55,132 bases of DNA. Source: Saprospiraceae bacterium (lineage in GTDB: Bacteria; Bacteroidota; Bacteroidia; Chitinophagales; Saprospiraceae). Below the pieces are notes generated by a model that had not been told where the DNA came from, did no database searches, and saw nothing but the letters and a program-made list of their open reading frames with translations. Made by a program: the position numbers and the translations under genes. The first letter of the stretch is position 1. Every line of letters begins with the position of its first letter. Where the stretch lies: assembly GCA_021604865.1 (NCBI GenBank), contig BQJU01000048.1:1-55132 (forward strand), read 5' to 3'. Below are positions 26,965 to 35,414 of this stretch, in pieces.

Positions 26965-27475
26965 TAGTTCATGTTTGGAGGTTAGCATTACGCTTGCGCT
27001 GAGAGCATGTTTGGAGGTCGGCTTTGCATCGCCGTCGGCAAGCCTATGGCGGCCGATGGGAAGCGAAAATCGTCAATTTTTTGATGACTGAGTTAGCTTG
27101 ATGCCAAAGCATCAAAGAGAACTTGAAGTTCATCTAGGCTGAGCCGAGACGGACAAGAAAAGTAACGAAGTATCATCAATAAAGTGATCCTTTGCAGCCC
27201 GAATAGCTTGCCCCGATCTTGCATCGGGGTTGGCCTCCAAACATACTCTGAAGCTTTCTCCGGGCGTCTGCGCCATGCTCCTTCGCTGAAGCTTCGGCGC
27301 AAGCGAAAGATTTTGACGACGGCGCGCAGCCGTAGTCTTTGGCGAAGGATTCAGCGACTTGCTTCGCCGTAGCTTCGCGAAGGCAGAGCAGGAACATGGG
27401 CTGCAAAGGATCACTTTTCGCTACAAAAACCGACCTCGAAACAAGCTCAAAAGCCGATCTCCAAATATGAACTTA
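26965..27475. repeat. Nested composite of the AGCATGTTTGGAGG repeat (copy F)
   Basis: Outer ends: TTCATGTTTGGAGGT at 26968 and ATCTCCAAATATGAA at about 27458-27472. Inner ends: GAGCATGTTTGGAGGTCGG at about 27003 and CCGACCTCGAAACAAGCTC near 27448. A further terminus (GGCCTCCAAACATACTC) lies at 27232-27248. The core AAGTAACGAAGTATCATCA and TGATCCTTTGCAGCCC match copy A. Extra hairpins are inserted: CCCCGATCTTGCATCGGGG, TTGATGCCAAAGCATCAA, GAACTTGAAGTTC and GC-rich stems at 27270-27390. This is at least one element inserted into another. The remaining 27476-27589 is the upstream region of the next operon. Confidence 0.75.
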
Positions 27476-27589
27476 GAAATTCATCTACCTCATTATCGGC
27501 AACCCCAAAGCCCCTAATTTTTATTGTTTCACCATTGACCTAATGCGGATTGTACTGTAATAGTTGTCAACCAGTTAAAACATTGCCCA

Positions 27590-29086
27590 ATGAGTTCTTT
27601 GATAAATAGTTTATTTTTCCAACCACCCGATTCTTTAATTGCACAAGATGGTAGTTTAAAAGGTTACGACCTGGTGTATACCTTCACCGAAGGTAAGCTC
27701 AACCAACAACTTCAGCAGTTATTTAATCGGGGAATTATCCCTAAGACCTTTCATTTTAAAAAGGATTCTGAACAGACAGAGCTGAATGTCACCTGGGGGC
27801 CACCCAAAATCTATCTTCTGGCTAGTGACGGGTCTCATCGCAATATTGCACTTAAATTGCCGATGCAGCAGGGAACCTTGAGTTATCTTGCTTACCAGCC
27901 TTCCGAACCCTGGTCTAATAAACAGGTACAGGTATCCGTATCAGGCTGGGAGTTGTATTTCACGGTTAATTTAAGTCTGGCTGATGTGAATTTAGATAAT
28001 AAAGGCCTCTTGCCGGAAGTCAAACAACAACTGCAAAAATTCTCGCCGGCCAACTTCAGCTTCCAACATCTGTTCCTCGATTTTGAAGATGTGAACCTTA
28101 TGACCAACACTTGGGGCATTATCATTCCAAGCAAAGGCAAAAAAACACCCGATCCTACCAATAAAAAGTTCAAAAGTGAGTTCCAGAGCATCATCCGGGG
28201 CTTGCGTGACCAACTCCATGGTACTAAAAATCCCTATATCTTAAATCAGGCTACTGTAACGGGTAAGCCTTTCACACTGAGCTACTCGGTAAAAGCCCGG
28301 CAAAAACAGGCCACTTTTATGCCTACGGGAGGTACCTTTTCTACGACTCTTTCAAATTTTAGCGAGGAAGATAGTACCCTCAATTATTTATTGATGACTC
28401 AGGGGAAAGCCATTTCTGCTCGATCGGATTCCGGATTGTTCCCTTCTACCTGGTTAAAGAATACTAACTCAAAGGGAGCTTTTGTGATCGGCGGCAACCT
28501 GATTTTGTCCCAACTGGAAGAGGCGGTAGCCAATCAGACCCCAGGAATAAGCAAAGGAAAATTCTTTTCTTTTGGCGCATTTAGTGGCGTATCTGTGAAA
28601 TACCGGGGAGCTGATTTGTCTGTCTTTATCTACCCACAAAGTGGGACCTCGAAAGTGCTGATCAAGGGTAAATTGGAAAAAACGAAAGATATAAAGATCA
28701 GTTATATCGTAGGCTCAAAGACAATTGGTACAGCCAAAGCATGGTCAGAATGGACCGATACGGTAGAATTTTATTTGGATAATGGCACCATTAAATCCAA
28801 GACCACTCAAGGCAAAATAACCAACCACAACAACAAGGGGTCTTTTAATGAATTTCTATCTCTTGTTTCCGGCGCGATTGATTCTGTCACCGGGGATATT
28901 GGTGATGCGATTCAAAACTTCCATCTGGCTTTTTCCAGTGGGAATTTTACCAGAGGAGCGGCCACTAACCTGGCACAGGAAATGCAATCCATCGCTCCAA
29001 GCATCATTCTACCCAATGGCATACCCAATAAACCGACTAAGCTAGCCTTTTACAAGAGTGCCCTCGTCGTTTATCTAAATATGTAA
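27590..29086 (+). CDS. TULIP/P47-like protein (first of two paralogues)
   Basis: 498 aa, no signal peptide. It opens with G-Y-D-L-V-Y-T-F-T-E-G-K-L-N-Q-Q-L-Q-Q-L-F, much like the start of P47 and OrfX proteins from botulinum neurotoxin loci (G-W-D-x-V-Y ...), and continues with W-G-P-P-K-I-Y then L-K-L-P-M-Q-Q-G. A later block L-N-Y-L-L-M-T-Q-G-K and the end I-I-L-P-N-G ... F-Y-K-S-A-L-V-V-Y-L also recur in the next gene. P47/OrfX proteins have a TULIP lipid-binding fold and accompany toxins. Here the role is inferred: a cytosolic or released lipid-binding partner of the large protein encoded downstream. First gene of the apparent operon, 35 bp before its paralogue. Confidence 0.6.
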   Translation: MSSLINSLFFQPPDSLIAQDGSLKGYDLVYTFTEGKLNQQLQQLFNRGIIPKTFHFKKDSEQTELNVTWGPPKIYLLASDGSHRNIALKLPMQQGTLSYLAYQPSEPWSNKQVQVSVSGWELYFTVNLSLADVNLDNKGLLPEVKQQLQKFSPANFSFQHLFLDFEDVNLMTNTWGIIIPSKGKKTPDPTNKKFKSEFQSIIRGLRDQLHGTKNPYILNQATVTGKPFTLSYSVKARQKQATFMPTGGTFSTTLSNFSEEDSTLNYLLMTQGKAISARSDSGLFPSTWLKNTNSKGAFVIGGNLILSQLEEAVANQTPGISKGKFFSFGAFSGVSVKYRGADLSVFIYPQSGTSKVLIKGKLEKTKDIKISYIVGSKTIGTAKAWSEWTDTVEFYLDNGTIKSKTTQGKITNHNNKGSFNEFLSLVSGAIDSVTGDIGDAIQNFHLAFSSGNFTRGAATNLAQEMQSIAPSIILPNGIPNKPTKLAFYKSALVVYLNM

Positions 29087-29121
29087 AAAACACCCTTAAT
29101 CATTAATAAAACCTACTCAAT

Positions 29122-30819
29122 ATGAGTTCCGGAGATAACTTAGACCTCAGCGGATATGATATGATTGTATCCCTCAATCAGGAAGAAATTTATGCCGGCA
29201 TTGAAGATCTTTTCGCTAACCCTCAAGCTGTTTTAGGGACTCCCTGGATAGTACCGGCAGATGCGGATACCTATCAGAATGGTGACGCTGCCACCAAAGA
29301 AGCCATGTCGAGAATTGAAATTGACAGCTGGTGGGCCCCGTATCCGGTATTTAAGGATAGTGATGCTGCCCATAGCGAAGTCACTGTTTATTTTCTAATC
29401 AAATCCGGCTATTTGTTATTTTGGAAAATGGGTGCCGAAAGCTGGGATCCAAATACGCCGGTATATTTACCTTTGGACAATTGGGCCATCAGGTTTGATG
29501 TCAATATGAATTTAGTGGAAGCAGCAAAGACCTATGGTGTAAATACCCCTCAATCGGTCACTGATCAGCTTACTAAATTTCAGGAAAACATGTTTAAGGT
29601 CAATACCCTACTCATGGATTTCAACAATAACGATCTGATGGAAAATACCTGGGCCTTTATTCCGCCCTGCCAAATTCCTGCTGATAAATGGGCATCAACT
29701 TTGCCTAAAACCATCCACAATACTCCCGTTGAAAAGGCAAATTGGCAACAAGATTCCACTAGTTCCATTGCCACTCAGCAACTTACCGGGATCATGAAGA
29801 ATTTTTTGACTCAACTGAAAGCTTCCAATAATCCGTATATCTTCGGTTATACCGCTAAAAGTGATAACGAACCTACGGTCGAAACAGCCAGTTTTGTGCC
29901 CACGGGAACCAGCTTTTCCACCACAATGGTGACCCCTGATACTTATGGAGAGGATACAGCTCCAGCATGTTTGACCTATCCTATGGTTGGTACGGACACC
30001 AATCCCAATCCGGGTAAACTCAATACCCTCAACTATTTGCTGATGACCAACAACAAAGACGTTGCTGAGGGCCACGGAGGGGTATTCCCCAACAGTTGGG
30101 TAAGACAAGGCCAACATGGCGCGATGGTCATCTCTGAAATGTTGATCTGGAAACTTATCGCTAAAGGTCTGGCCGATGGATCCAGCCAGATTCCTTATAG
30201 TGCATTTAACGAAGGTTATTACAAAGCCAAAACAAGCGATCCAGGGCTGGGGGAAGTGGCTTATCTGGCTATTAATCCCAATTACGACGGTGGTGACAAC
30301 ATTGAAAATGCTTCTATGGGCACCTATATTGTCATAAAGGGAGATTCCCAGCAAATTGATGTGCACTTCACCATTAGTGGCCAGGTTCCCTTGAAGATAT
30401 GGCAAAGTCTTTTTGGAGGGGTAAAGGTCGATTCTGTTACCGCCACCGTCACCCAAACGATGACCATTGTCTTTAGCAACCCTACTAAGGCAGGCACCAA
30501 AGTTGACCCCATCATGACACCAACTGTTTCCTACAGTGATCCGAATATAGATTATGAAAACAATGTAGGGATCGGTTTTGAAAAAGCAGCCATTGCCGCC
30601 CTGGATGCTGCGACCGGAGATTGGAAGGATGCCATTAGTGAGATTGTCGATGCCATTAAAGGTACAGTGAATTTCTCCAGTGGCTTTTCTGAATTGGATC
30701 AAGGACTCCAGGACCTGCATGCTAAAATCGTCTTACCTGCGGGTAAAGAATTTTATTTTAAAAATGCCAAATTCGCCCCACATCGCATGCTGGTAGTCGA
30801 TCTTAATTATAAGGATTAA
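29122..30819 (+). CDS. TULIP/P47-like protein (second paralogue)
   Basis: 565 aa, no signal peptide. It shares with the preceding gene the opening L-S-G-Y-D-M-I-V-S-L-N-Q-E-E-I, the motif F-V-P-T-G-T-S-F-S-T-T (F-M-P-T-G-G-T-F-S-T-T upstream), L-N-T-L-N-Y-L-L-M-T, the W-V/W-L block before G-A-M/G-A-F-V-I, a D-A-A/D-S-V-T-G-D-W/D-I-x-D-A-I stretch and the end I-V-L-P-A-G-K-E-F-Y-F-K-N-A-K-F. The two are clear but distant paralogues from an old duplication. The end motif matches the closing strand pattern of P47 proteins. The ATG at 29122 has no in-frame rival. A small ITR palindrome sits 21 bp past the stop and may limit transcription into the next gene. Confidence 0.6.
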   Translation: MSSGDNLDLSGYDMIVSLNQEEIYAGIEDLFANPQAVLGTPWIVPADADTYQNGDAATKEAMSRIEIDSWWAPYPVFKDSDAAHSEVTVYFLIKSGYLLFWKMGAESWDPNTPVYLPLDNWAIRFDVNMNLVEAAKTYGVNTPQSVTDQLTKFQENMFKVNTLLMDFNNNDLMENTWAFIPPCQIPADKWASTLPKTIHNTPVEKANWQQDSTSSIATQQLTGIMKNFLTQLKASNNPYIFGYTAKSDNEPTVETASFVPTGTSFSTTMVTPDTYGEDTAPACLTYPMVGTDTNPNPGKLNTLNYLLMTNNKDVAEGHGGVFPNSWVRQGQHGAMVISEMLIWKLIAKGLADGSSQIPYSAFNEGYYKAKTSDPGLGEVAYLAINPNYDGGDNIENASMGTYIVIKGDSQQIDVHFTISGQVPLKIWQSLFGGVKVDSVTATVTQTMTIVFSNPTKAGTKVDPIMTPTVSYSDPNIDYENNVGIGFEKAAIAALDAATGDWKDAISEIVDAIKGTVNFSSGFSELDQGLQDLHAKIVLPAGKEFYFKNAKFAPHRMLVVDLNYKD

Positions 30820-30840
30820 ACTGCGCGCTTTTTCCTTTTA

Positions 30841-30888
30841 TTAGAATTGTTTCGCAGGGGCAAGGCGGTGCGCAACAACTCTATTTTC
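30841..30888. repeat. Minimal copy of the GTTGTTTCGCAGGGGC ITR element
   Basis: TTAGAATTGTTTCGCAGGGGC is followed within 10 bp by GCGCAACAACTCTA, so only the two ends of the element at 12520 remain. It lies between the second TULIP gene and the large protein gene. Confidence 0.6.
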
Positions 30889-31000
30889 TATCCTTCTATC
30901 AATTTAGGTATCCCGGATAAAACACCACCAAAGCCCTTTACTTACTTATGGGCAGTATACTTTGTCTCAGAAACCTGAACAGACAAAAATTAATAAAACC

Positions 31001-34000
31001 ATGTCAACAAACACCACCAAGGTAACGCTGGAAGTCACCTCCAGGTTTATGCAAAATTACGAACAAAAAAGTAAGGTTTCTAATCACCAACAAATTGGTA
31101 CGGGAACCACTTCTGATAATAAAGTACTATTTTTTTCAGTAGGCGATGACCTCAATCTTTATGTATTTCAACAAGATGAAGGGGCTGCAACGGGTTGGTC
31201 TTCCATCAATCTTACGGAACAGCTGGATGGCGAGGTACACCACTTTGCCGTAGCCCAGGATACTTCAGGCAATCCGGTTGTGGCCATCTCTATCCTGCCT
31301 ACTGGGGATCAGAACAATTCCCTGGTGTATCATACCAAGGATCTCTCTGCTGCCAATGCCAATCGATGGCTAGGGTGGGGAAAACAACCTCAAATTGGCA
31401 AGGTGCAAAAATTTGCCGTAGGGGTAGGTAGTGCCAATAATGAAACCTACATCGCTTTTGCCGCTCTGAAGAATAGCAATGTGACCACTTATTTTGTGAA
31501 TGCAAATGCGACTACGTGGTCACCTGATCAGGTGGATTTACCAGAAAATGCTCAGGCGGTGCTCGATCTGAAGATTGGCCATTTTGCTCAATACGAACAA
31601 GTGATGAGCCCGGGTGAGCCCCCTTTATCACAGGCGAGCATTTATACTTTGTTTAAAAATGGCAATGGCGATTCAGAATTGATTACGGAAACTATTCCCG
31701 GCGCAAAAAGAAAACATTCTATTGCGGTAGATGCCGATGCACAGGTGATTGGCTTGACTCCGGATGCCAATGGCGATACCCAACTTTTTGTGGGTAGCAA
31801 AAATCTATACTTTTATGATATAAAGGCGCAAAGTTCCGACGCCTCGACAGCTACTGAGGCCGGTGCCTATTTAATTGGCCAGTTTGACGAAACTATTGAT
31901 GCCCTGGCCTTTGATAAAAACATCCCCACGGTGTTGGATATCTGGGCCAGAACAGCAGCGGGCAACTTGTATGTAGCCCACGAACAAAACGGCAACTGGT
32001 CCTCCCCTATTCGCCTGGCAGAACAGGTTTCTCCGGAGGTAACTACCTGGAAAAACCCCGTCAGTGGTCATACCGATTTGTTTTATGTGGATGGCAACAG
32101 TCAGCTTTATTACCTCCGGCAGGATAGTACGACCACGCTTTGGAAACAACACTATATCAAAACCGAATTGCTGGATGAAATGGAAGAAATCGAATGTTAT
32201 TCCATCCAGGTTAAAGCCTATGATGATGAAGGTTCGCCTATCGCCAATCAAAACATTGCCATTTCTGCTTCAGAGGTCACACAGGTATTATTGAACAAAA
32301 AGAATTATTACCTGGATCAGTACACTTGGGTGCAAGCACCAACAGATGCTCAGGGGCGCTTGACGATCTTAAACCGCATTGATAAAATCTCGTCGCCGCA
32401 TATCCGTTTGGCCGGTAATTTTTTCAGCGGCATTGTAGAAGTGATGCCCTATGCGGAAACAAAGGCAAACCTCAGCACTTTTGTGCAAAAAATGAAGGAT
32501 GATCCCGATGCCGTATCCAACCAACAGGTTGCCTCCTGGGATAAAACGACCGGAAAGATGACGCAGCAACCCTTGTTGCAGGATCAGTACAAAGACACGC
32601 AAAATATCACTTCGGCACATCAGGCTTTAAGCCAATTGATCACACTCACCGATACCACCAACACCCTTCCTCCTAATGTAAAGGTACCCGCCGGACAAAA
32701 AGGGGGGAGTACCCTGGTGACGGTTGGCTCTTCGAGTGGATTTAATAACCGGATAGATTTGGCCTCCCTGCAAAATTATAAGTTTGGGCTGGATTTTACT
32801 GGTAGTAAACCCGCCATGCTAAATGCCAGTCAAGTAGATCAGGTATTGGGTACTCTTCAGGCAGGTAAAAACAACCCTAGTGGTTTATGGGGCGATGTGG
32901 TCGACCTGGCCGGTGATGCTTTTCATGCTTTGGCCAATGATTTGCTGCAGCTGAAACATTTTGTCATCCAAAAAGTAGATGAGGGCATACAAATCATCAT
33001 CAATACGGCAGAAGGGCTATACAATGTGGTGGTACAATACGCTGAGCAAGCCTGGCAAGCCATCGAATTTGTGCTTAAAAAGGTGCTGGGTTTTGTTTTA
33101 AAGGTACTGATGAAACTACTCGGCTTTTTATTTGATTGGGAAGCCATCTTGCGCACCAAAGATGCCTTGGTAGCGGTTACCAATGCTGTTTTTGACCGGG
33201 TCAGTAAAGATGCTCAGTCAGCAAAAACACATGTCGACGCCTTTTTTAATAAAATCAAAACGGACCTTGTCGGTAAAGATTTATTGGCGCAAATCGGTGC
33301 CAATAGTCAAAAGAAACCCAACGACGATGCCCAAACCAGTAGGGATCATCCCGCCAACCATAGCGATTCTACCGTAGAATGGGTTTTTGACCACCTATTA
33401 AATGGAGATATTTTGAGTGCCACCGTTTCTGATCCTTTTGATGATAGTACCATCTCTGATCAGTTGGATAATGCGCTTGCCAATTTGGCCATAGAGGAAA
33501 TTCAGACTGCCTACCAGAGTCTCGAAGCGATTGCCCAGGATATTTCTGCCAAAGTAGGTAATGCTTCTTTCGCAGAGATTGCCGAAGACATTATGGCCAT
33601 CATCGTGGAGGAACTAATTTCTGCTATTCAACTTTTAATCGATACTTTATTTGACATCTTGACGATCGTGATCAATGGCCTCAAAAGTGGATTCAATAAC
33701 AGGATTGATATCCCAATTTTCACCTGGTTATATGAGAATATCATTGCACCAGGAAGTAAATTCAGCATCCTGGATGGCCTTGCGCTGCTGTTGGCTATTC
33801 CTATCACCATTGTACACGAAATAGCCACGGAGGCATTCGGAACCAAAAAAGCGCCTTTCCAGGGAAATGAAACTCAATTAGCCACTAACAGTATCGGTAG
33901 TTTCAAGCTCGCACTACCCGGAGACACAACTGATTCTGGCACCCAGGTTTTGGATCTGCCAATAGCAGAAATTGCCAATAGTGATGATCCGATTGATAGT

Positions 34001-34633
34001 AGCTACCTCAATAGTAGTTTTGCATTTGGAGGAGTATGTGTTAGTGTGATTCGATTTACCAGTAGCTTAATGAGTTCTATCGGCTCAGTAAAGAGTGCTC
34101 GTGAAAATGTGGTATTTCGAATCTTGAACGTTACTTTTGGTTGGATTGGCACCGCATGTAGCTACACAAATGTTGGCTTAGGCATTGCAGTGAGTCCCAA
34201 AGGAGATACCTCTTCAAAGGACGCTCCCTTCCGCAGCTGGTTTGAAAGGACGCTTACAATGGCCCAAATTCTTTTCCCATTGCTCAATTCGGTTGGGGCC
34301 TATGGCAAAACCAACTCTCCTCGAAAAATGGTAGTAGGTGTCAGTAAAACAGTGTGTGGGGTGATTAATTTTTTGTGTGCATTAGGTCTATATGCTTGGG
34401 AAGTAGGAGACAAAAAGAAATTTGTTCTGGACGATCTCGGAAAATTTAGTGAAACTACTCTTTTAAGTATTGCCCAAGTGTTGGGATTTCCCGCTGCTAA
34501 AATCGACGATGATAAAGTAAAAGCTGTACTTGTTGGAACCATACTGCTTTGTGGCATAGGAACCGCTAGTCTCAACGTAACCCGAGCAGGTTTTGCGGCC
34601 TCTCAAAGCCAACAAATGCATCGTGCATTTTAA
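31001..34633 (+). CDS. Large propeller-plus-helical protein with toxin-like architecture, unknown function
   Basis: 1210 aa from the ATG at 31001 (a TTG 39 bp upstream is less likely). No signal peptide. Residues 1-390 show repeated blades (D-D-L-N-L-Y-V-F-Q-Q-D, A-A-G-N-L-Y-V-A-H-E-Q-N-G-N-W-S, N-S-Q-L-Y-Y-L-R-Q-D) of a lectin-like beta-propeller. About 396-500 resembles an Ig-like domain (Y-S-I-Q-V-K-A-Y-D-D-E-G-S-P-I-A-N). From about 630 long amphipathic helices dominate (A-I-E-F-V-L-K-K-V-L-G-F-V-L-K). From about 1000 several hydrophobic segments follow. S-G-F-N-N-R-I-D occurs twice, near residues 579 and 897. Binding propeller, helical body and hydrophobic tail suggest a membrane-acting effector, but no family is recognised. 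A papain-like protease follows in the same frame. Confidence 0.6.
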   Translation: MSTNTTKVTLEVTSRFMQNYEQKSKVSNHQQIGTGTTSDNKVLFFSVGDDLNLYVFQQDEGAATGWSSINLTEQLDGEVHHFAVAQDTSGNPVVAISILPTGDQNNSLVYHTKDLSAANANRWLGWGKQPQIGKVQKFAVGVGSANNETYIAFAALKNSNVTTYFVNANATTWSPDQVDLPENAQAVLDLKIGHFAQYEQVMSPGEPPLSQASIYTLFKNGNGDSELITETIPGAKRKHSIAVDADAQVIGLTPDANGDTQLFVGSKNLYFYDIKAQSSDASTATEAGAYLIGQFDETIDALAFDKNIPTVLDIWARTAAGNLYVAHEQNGNWSSPIRLAEQVSPEVTTWKNPVSGHTDLFYVDGNSQLYYLRQDSTTTLWKQHYIKTELLDEMEEIECYSIQVKAYDDEGSPIANQNIAISASEVTQVLLNKKNYYLDQYTWVQAPTDAQGRLTILNRIDKISSPHIRLAGNFFSGIVEVMPYAETKANLSTFVQKMKDDPDAVSNQQVASWDKTTGKMTQQPLLQDQYKDTQNITSAHQALSQLITLTDTTNTLPPNVKVPAGQKGGSTLVTVGSSSGFNNRIDLASLQNYKFGLDFTGSKPAMLNASQVDQVLGTLQAGKNNPSGLWGDVVDLAGDAFHALANDLLQLKHFVIQKVDEGIQIIINTAEGLYNVVVQYAEQAWQAIEFVLKKVLGFVLKVLMKLLGFLFDWEAILRTKDALVAVTNAVFDRVSKDAQSAKTHVDAFFNKIKTDLVGKDLLAQIGANSQKKPNDDAQTSRDHPANHSDSTVEWVFDHLLNGDILSATVSDPFDDSTISDQLDNALANLAIEEIQTAYQSLEAIAQDISAKVGNASFAEIAEDIMAIIVEELISAIQLLIDTLFDILTIVINGLKSGFNNRIDIPIFTWLYENIIAPGSKFSILDGLALLLAIPITIVHEIATEAFGTKKAPFQGNETQLATNSIGSFKLALPGDTTDSGTQVLDLPIAEIANSDDPIDSSYLNSSFAFGGVCVSVIRFTSSLMSSIGSVKSARENVVFRILNVTFGWIGTACSYTNVGLGIAVSPKGDTSSKDAPFRSWFERTLTMAQILFPLLNSVGAYGKTNSPRKMVVGVSKTVCGVINFLCALGLYAWEVGDKKKFVLDDLGKFSETTLLSIAQVLGFPAAKIDDDKVKAVLVGTILLCGIGTASLNVTRAGFAASQSQQMHRAF

Positions 34634-34636
34634 CCC

Positions 34637-35329
34637 TTGGCGGCGATCCCTCCATACCTGAATGTTTTTGCAAAACCGGGGTATGAATCCCTGGTTTTGC
34701 ACCAACGGCAATTAAATAGTTGCAGTGCTAATGCTTTGGCTTTGTTATGCTTTTTTTCCTTAAAAAGAACACTGGGGATTCAGGCATTTTTGCCCTCCCG
34801 TCTTTTTATTTATTATAATGCCCGCATGTTAGCCGGGTATGCCGCCGATGCTCACTTATTCGGTACTCGTGGAGCAGGCATTACTTTGCCGCAAGGCGTT
34901 CGGGCCATTCAAAAATTTGGTTTTTGCCCTGAATCTTCATGGCCGTATGATGTCAGCAAATTAAATACCTGGCCTCCCCCCTCCCTTTACCAGGAAGCCT
35001 GCAATTATCGGATGCAAAATTTTCAAAACCTACCCCTTGACTTTCGTCAACTCAAAAAACACCTCAGCACAAAAGGTCCGTTTGCCTTTAGCATTCCCAT
35101 TTTCAAAAAATTTCAAACCATTTCCAAAGATAACCTACATATACGTTTGCCTAAATCAGCAACTAAGCCGGTGGCAAACCACAGCCTGCTGGCAATCGGA
35201 TACGATGACCGCGAAAGGCTTTTTATTGTCCAAAACTCTATGGGTCGGGAATGGGGCAACCAGGGTAAAGCTTTTCTACCATACGGTTATTTGGAAAAAT
35301 ATGCTTTTGATGCCATTGGGTTAAGGTGA
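34637..35329 (+). CDS. Papain-like (C1 family) cysteine peptidase, in frame with the upstream gene
   Basis: 230 aa if started at TTG 34637. Catalytic set visible: Q25 and C29 in Q-L-N-S-C-S-A-N-A, H182 in N-H-S-L-L-A-I-G-Y, N200 in Q-N-S-M-G-R-E-W-G, the standard Gln-Cys-His-Asn order of papain-like enzymes. There is no signal peptide or propeptide. The upstream stop TAA (34631-34633), one CCC codon and the TTG lie in the same frame, and no ATG exists before the catalytic Cys. Either the ribosome restarts at TTG, or an in-frame stop splits what was, or by readthrough still is, a C-terminal protease domain of the large protein. A self-processing or effector protease is the likely role. Confidence 0.75.
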   Translation: MAAIPPYLNVFAKPGYESLVLHQRQLNSCSANALALLCFFSLKRTLGIQAFLPSRLFIYYNARMLAGYAADAHLFGTRGAGITLPQGVRAIQKFGFCPESSWPYDVSKLNTWPPPSLYQEACNYRMQNFQNLPLDFRQLKKHLSTKGPFAFSIPIFKKFQTISKDNLHIRLPKSATKPVANHSLLAIGYDDRERLFIVQNSMGREWGNQGKAFLPYGYLEKYAFDAIGLR

Positions 35330-35414
35330 TTTCGTCTTCTATTTCGATTATCCAAGGATGTGTATCTTTACCTTCTTATTTCGCAATCTCCAATAAAATT
35401 AACCTCTCGCATCC

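Noticed and set aside
27130-27414. Overlapping small frames on the minus strand (A-C-L-E-A-N ... D-H-F type)
   Set aside because: The same peptide arises from the dispersed repeat at 388-513; it is repeat translation.
25979-27589. Possible cas1/cas2/cas6 genes beside the leader
   Set aside because: No frame of adequate length; all long frames are repeat translations or absent.
29695-30720. 341-codon frame on the minus strand, antisense to the second TULIP gene
   Set aside because: Composition is typical of a shadow frame, no family pattern, and the sense gene is clearly coding with conserved paralogue motifs.
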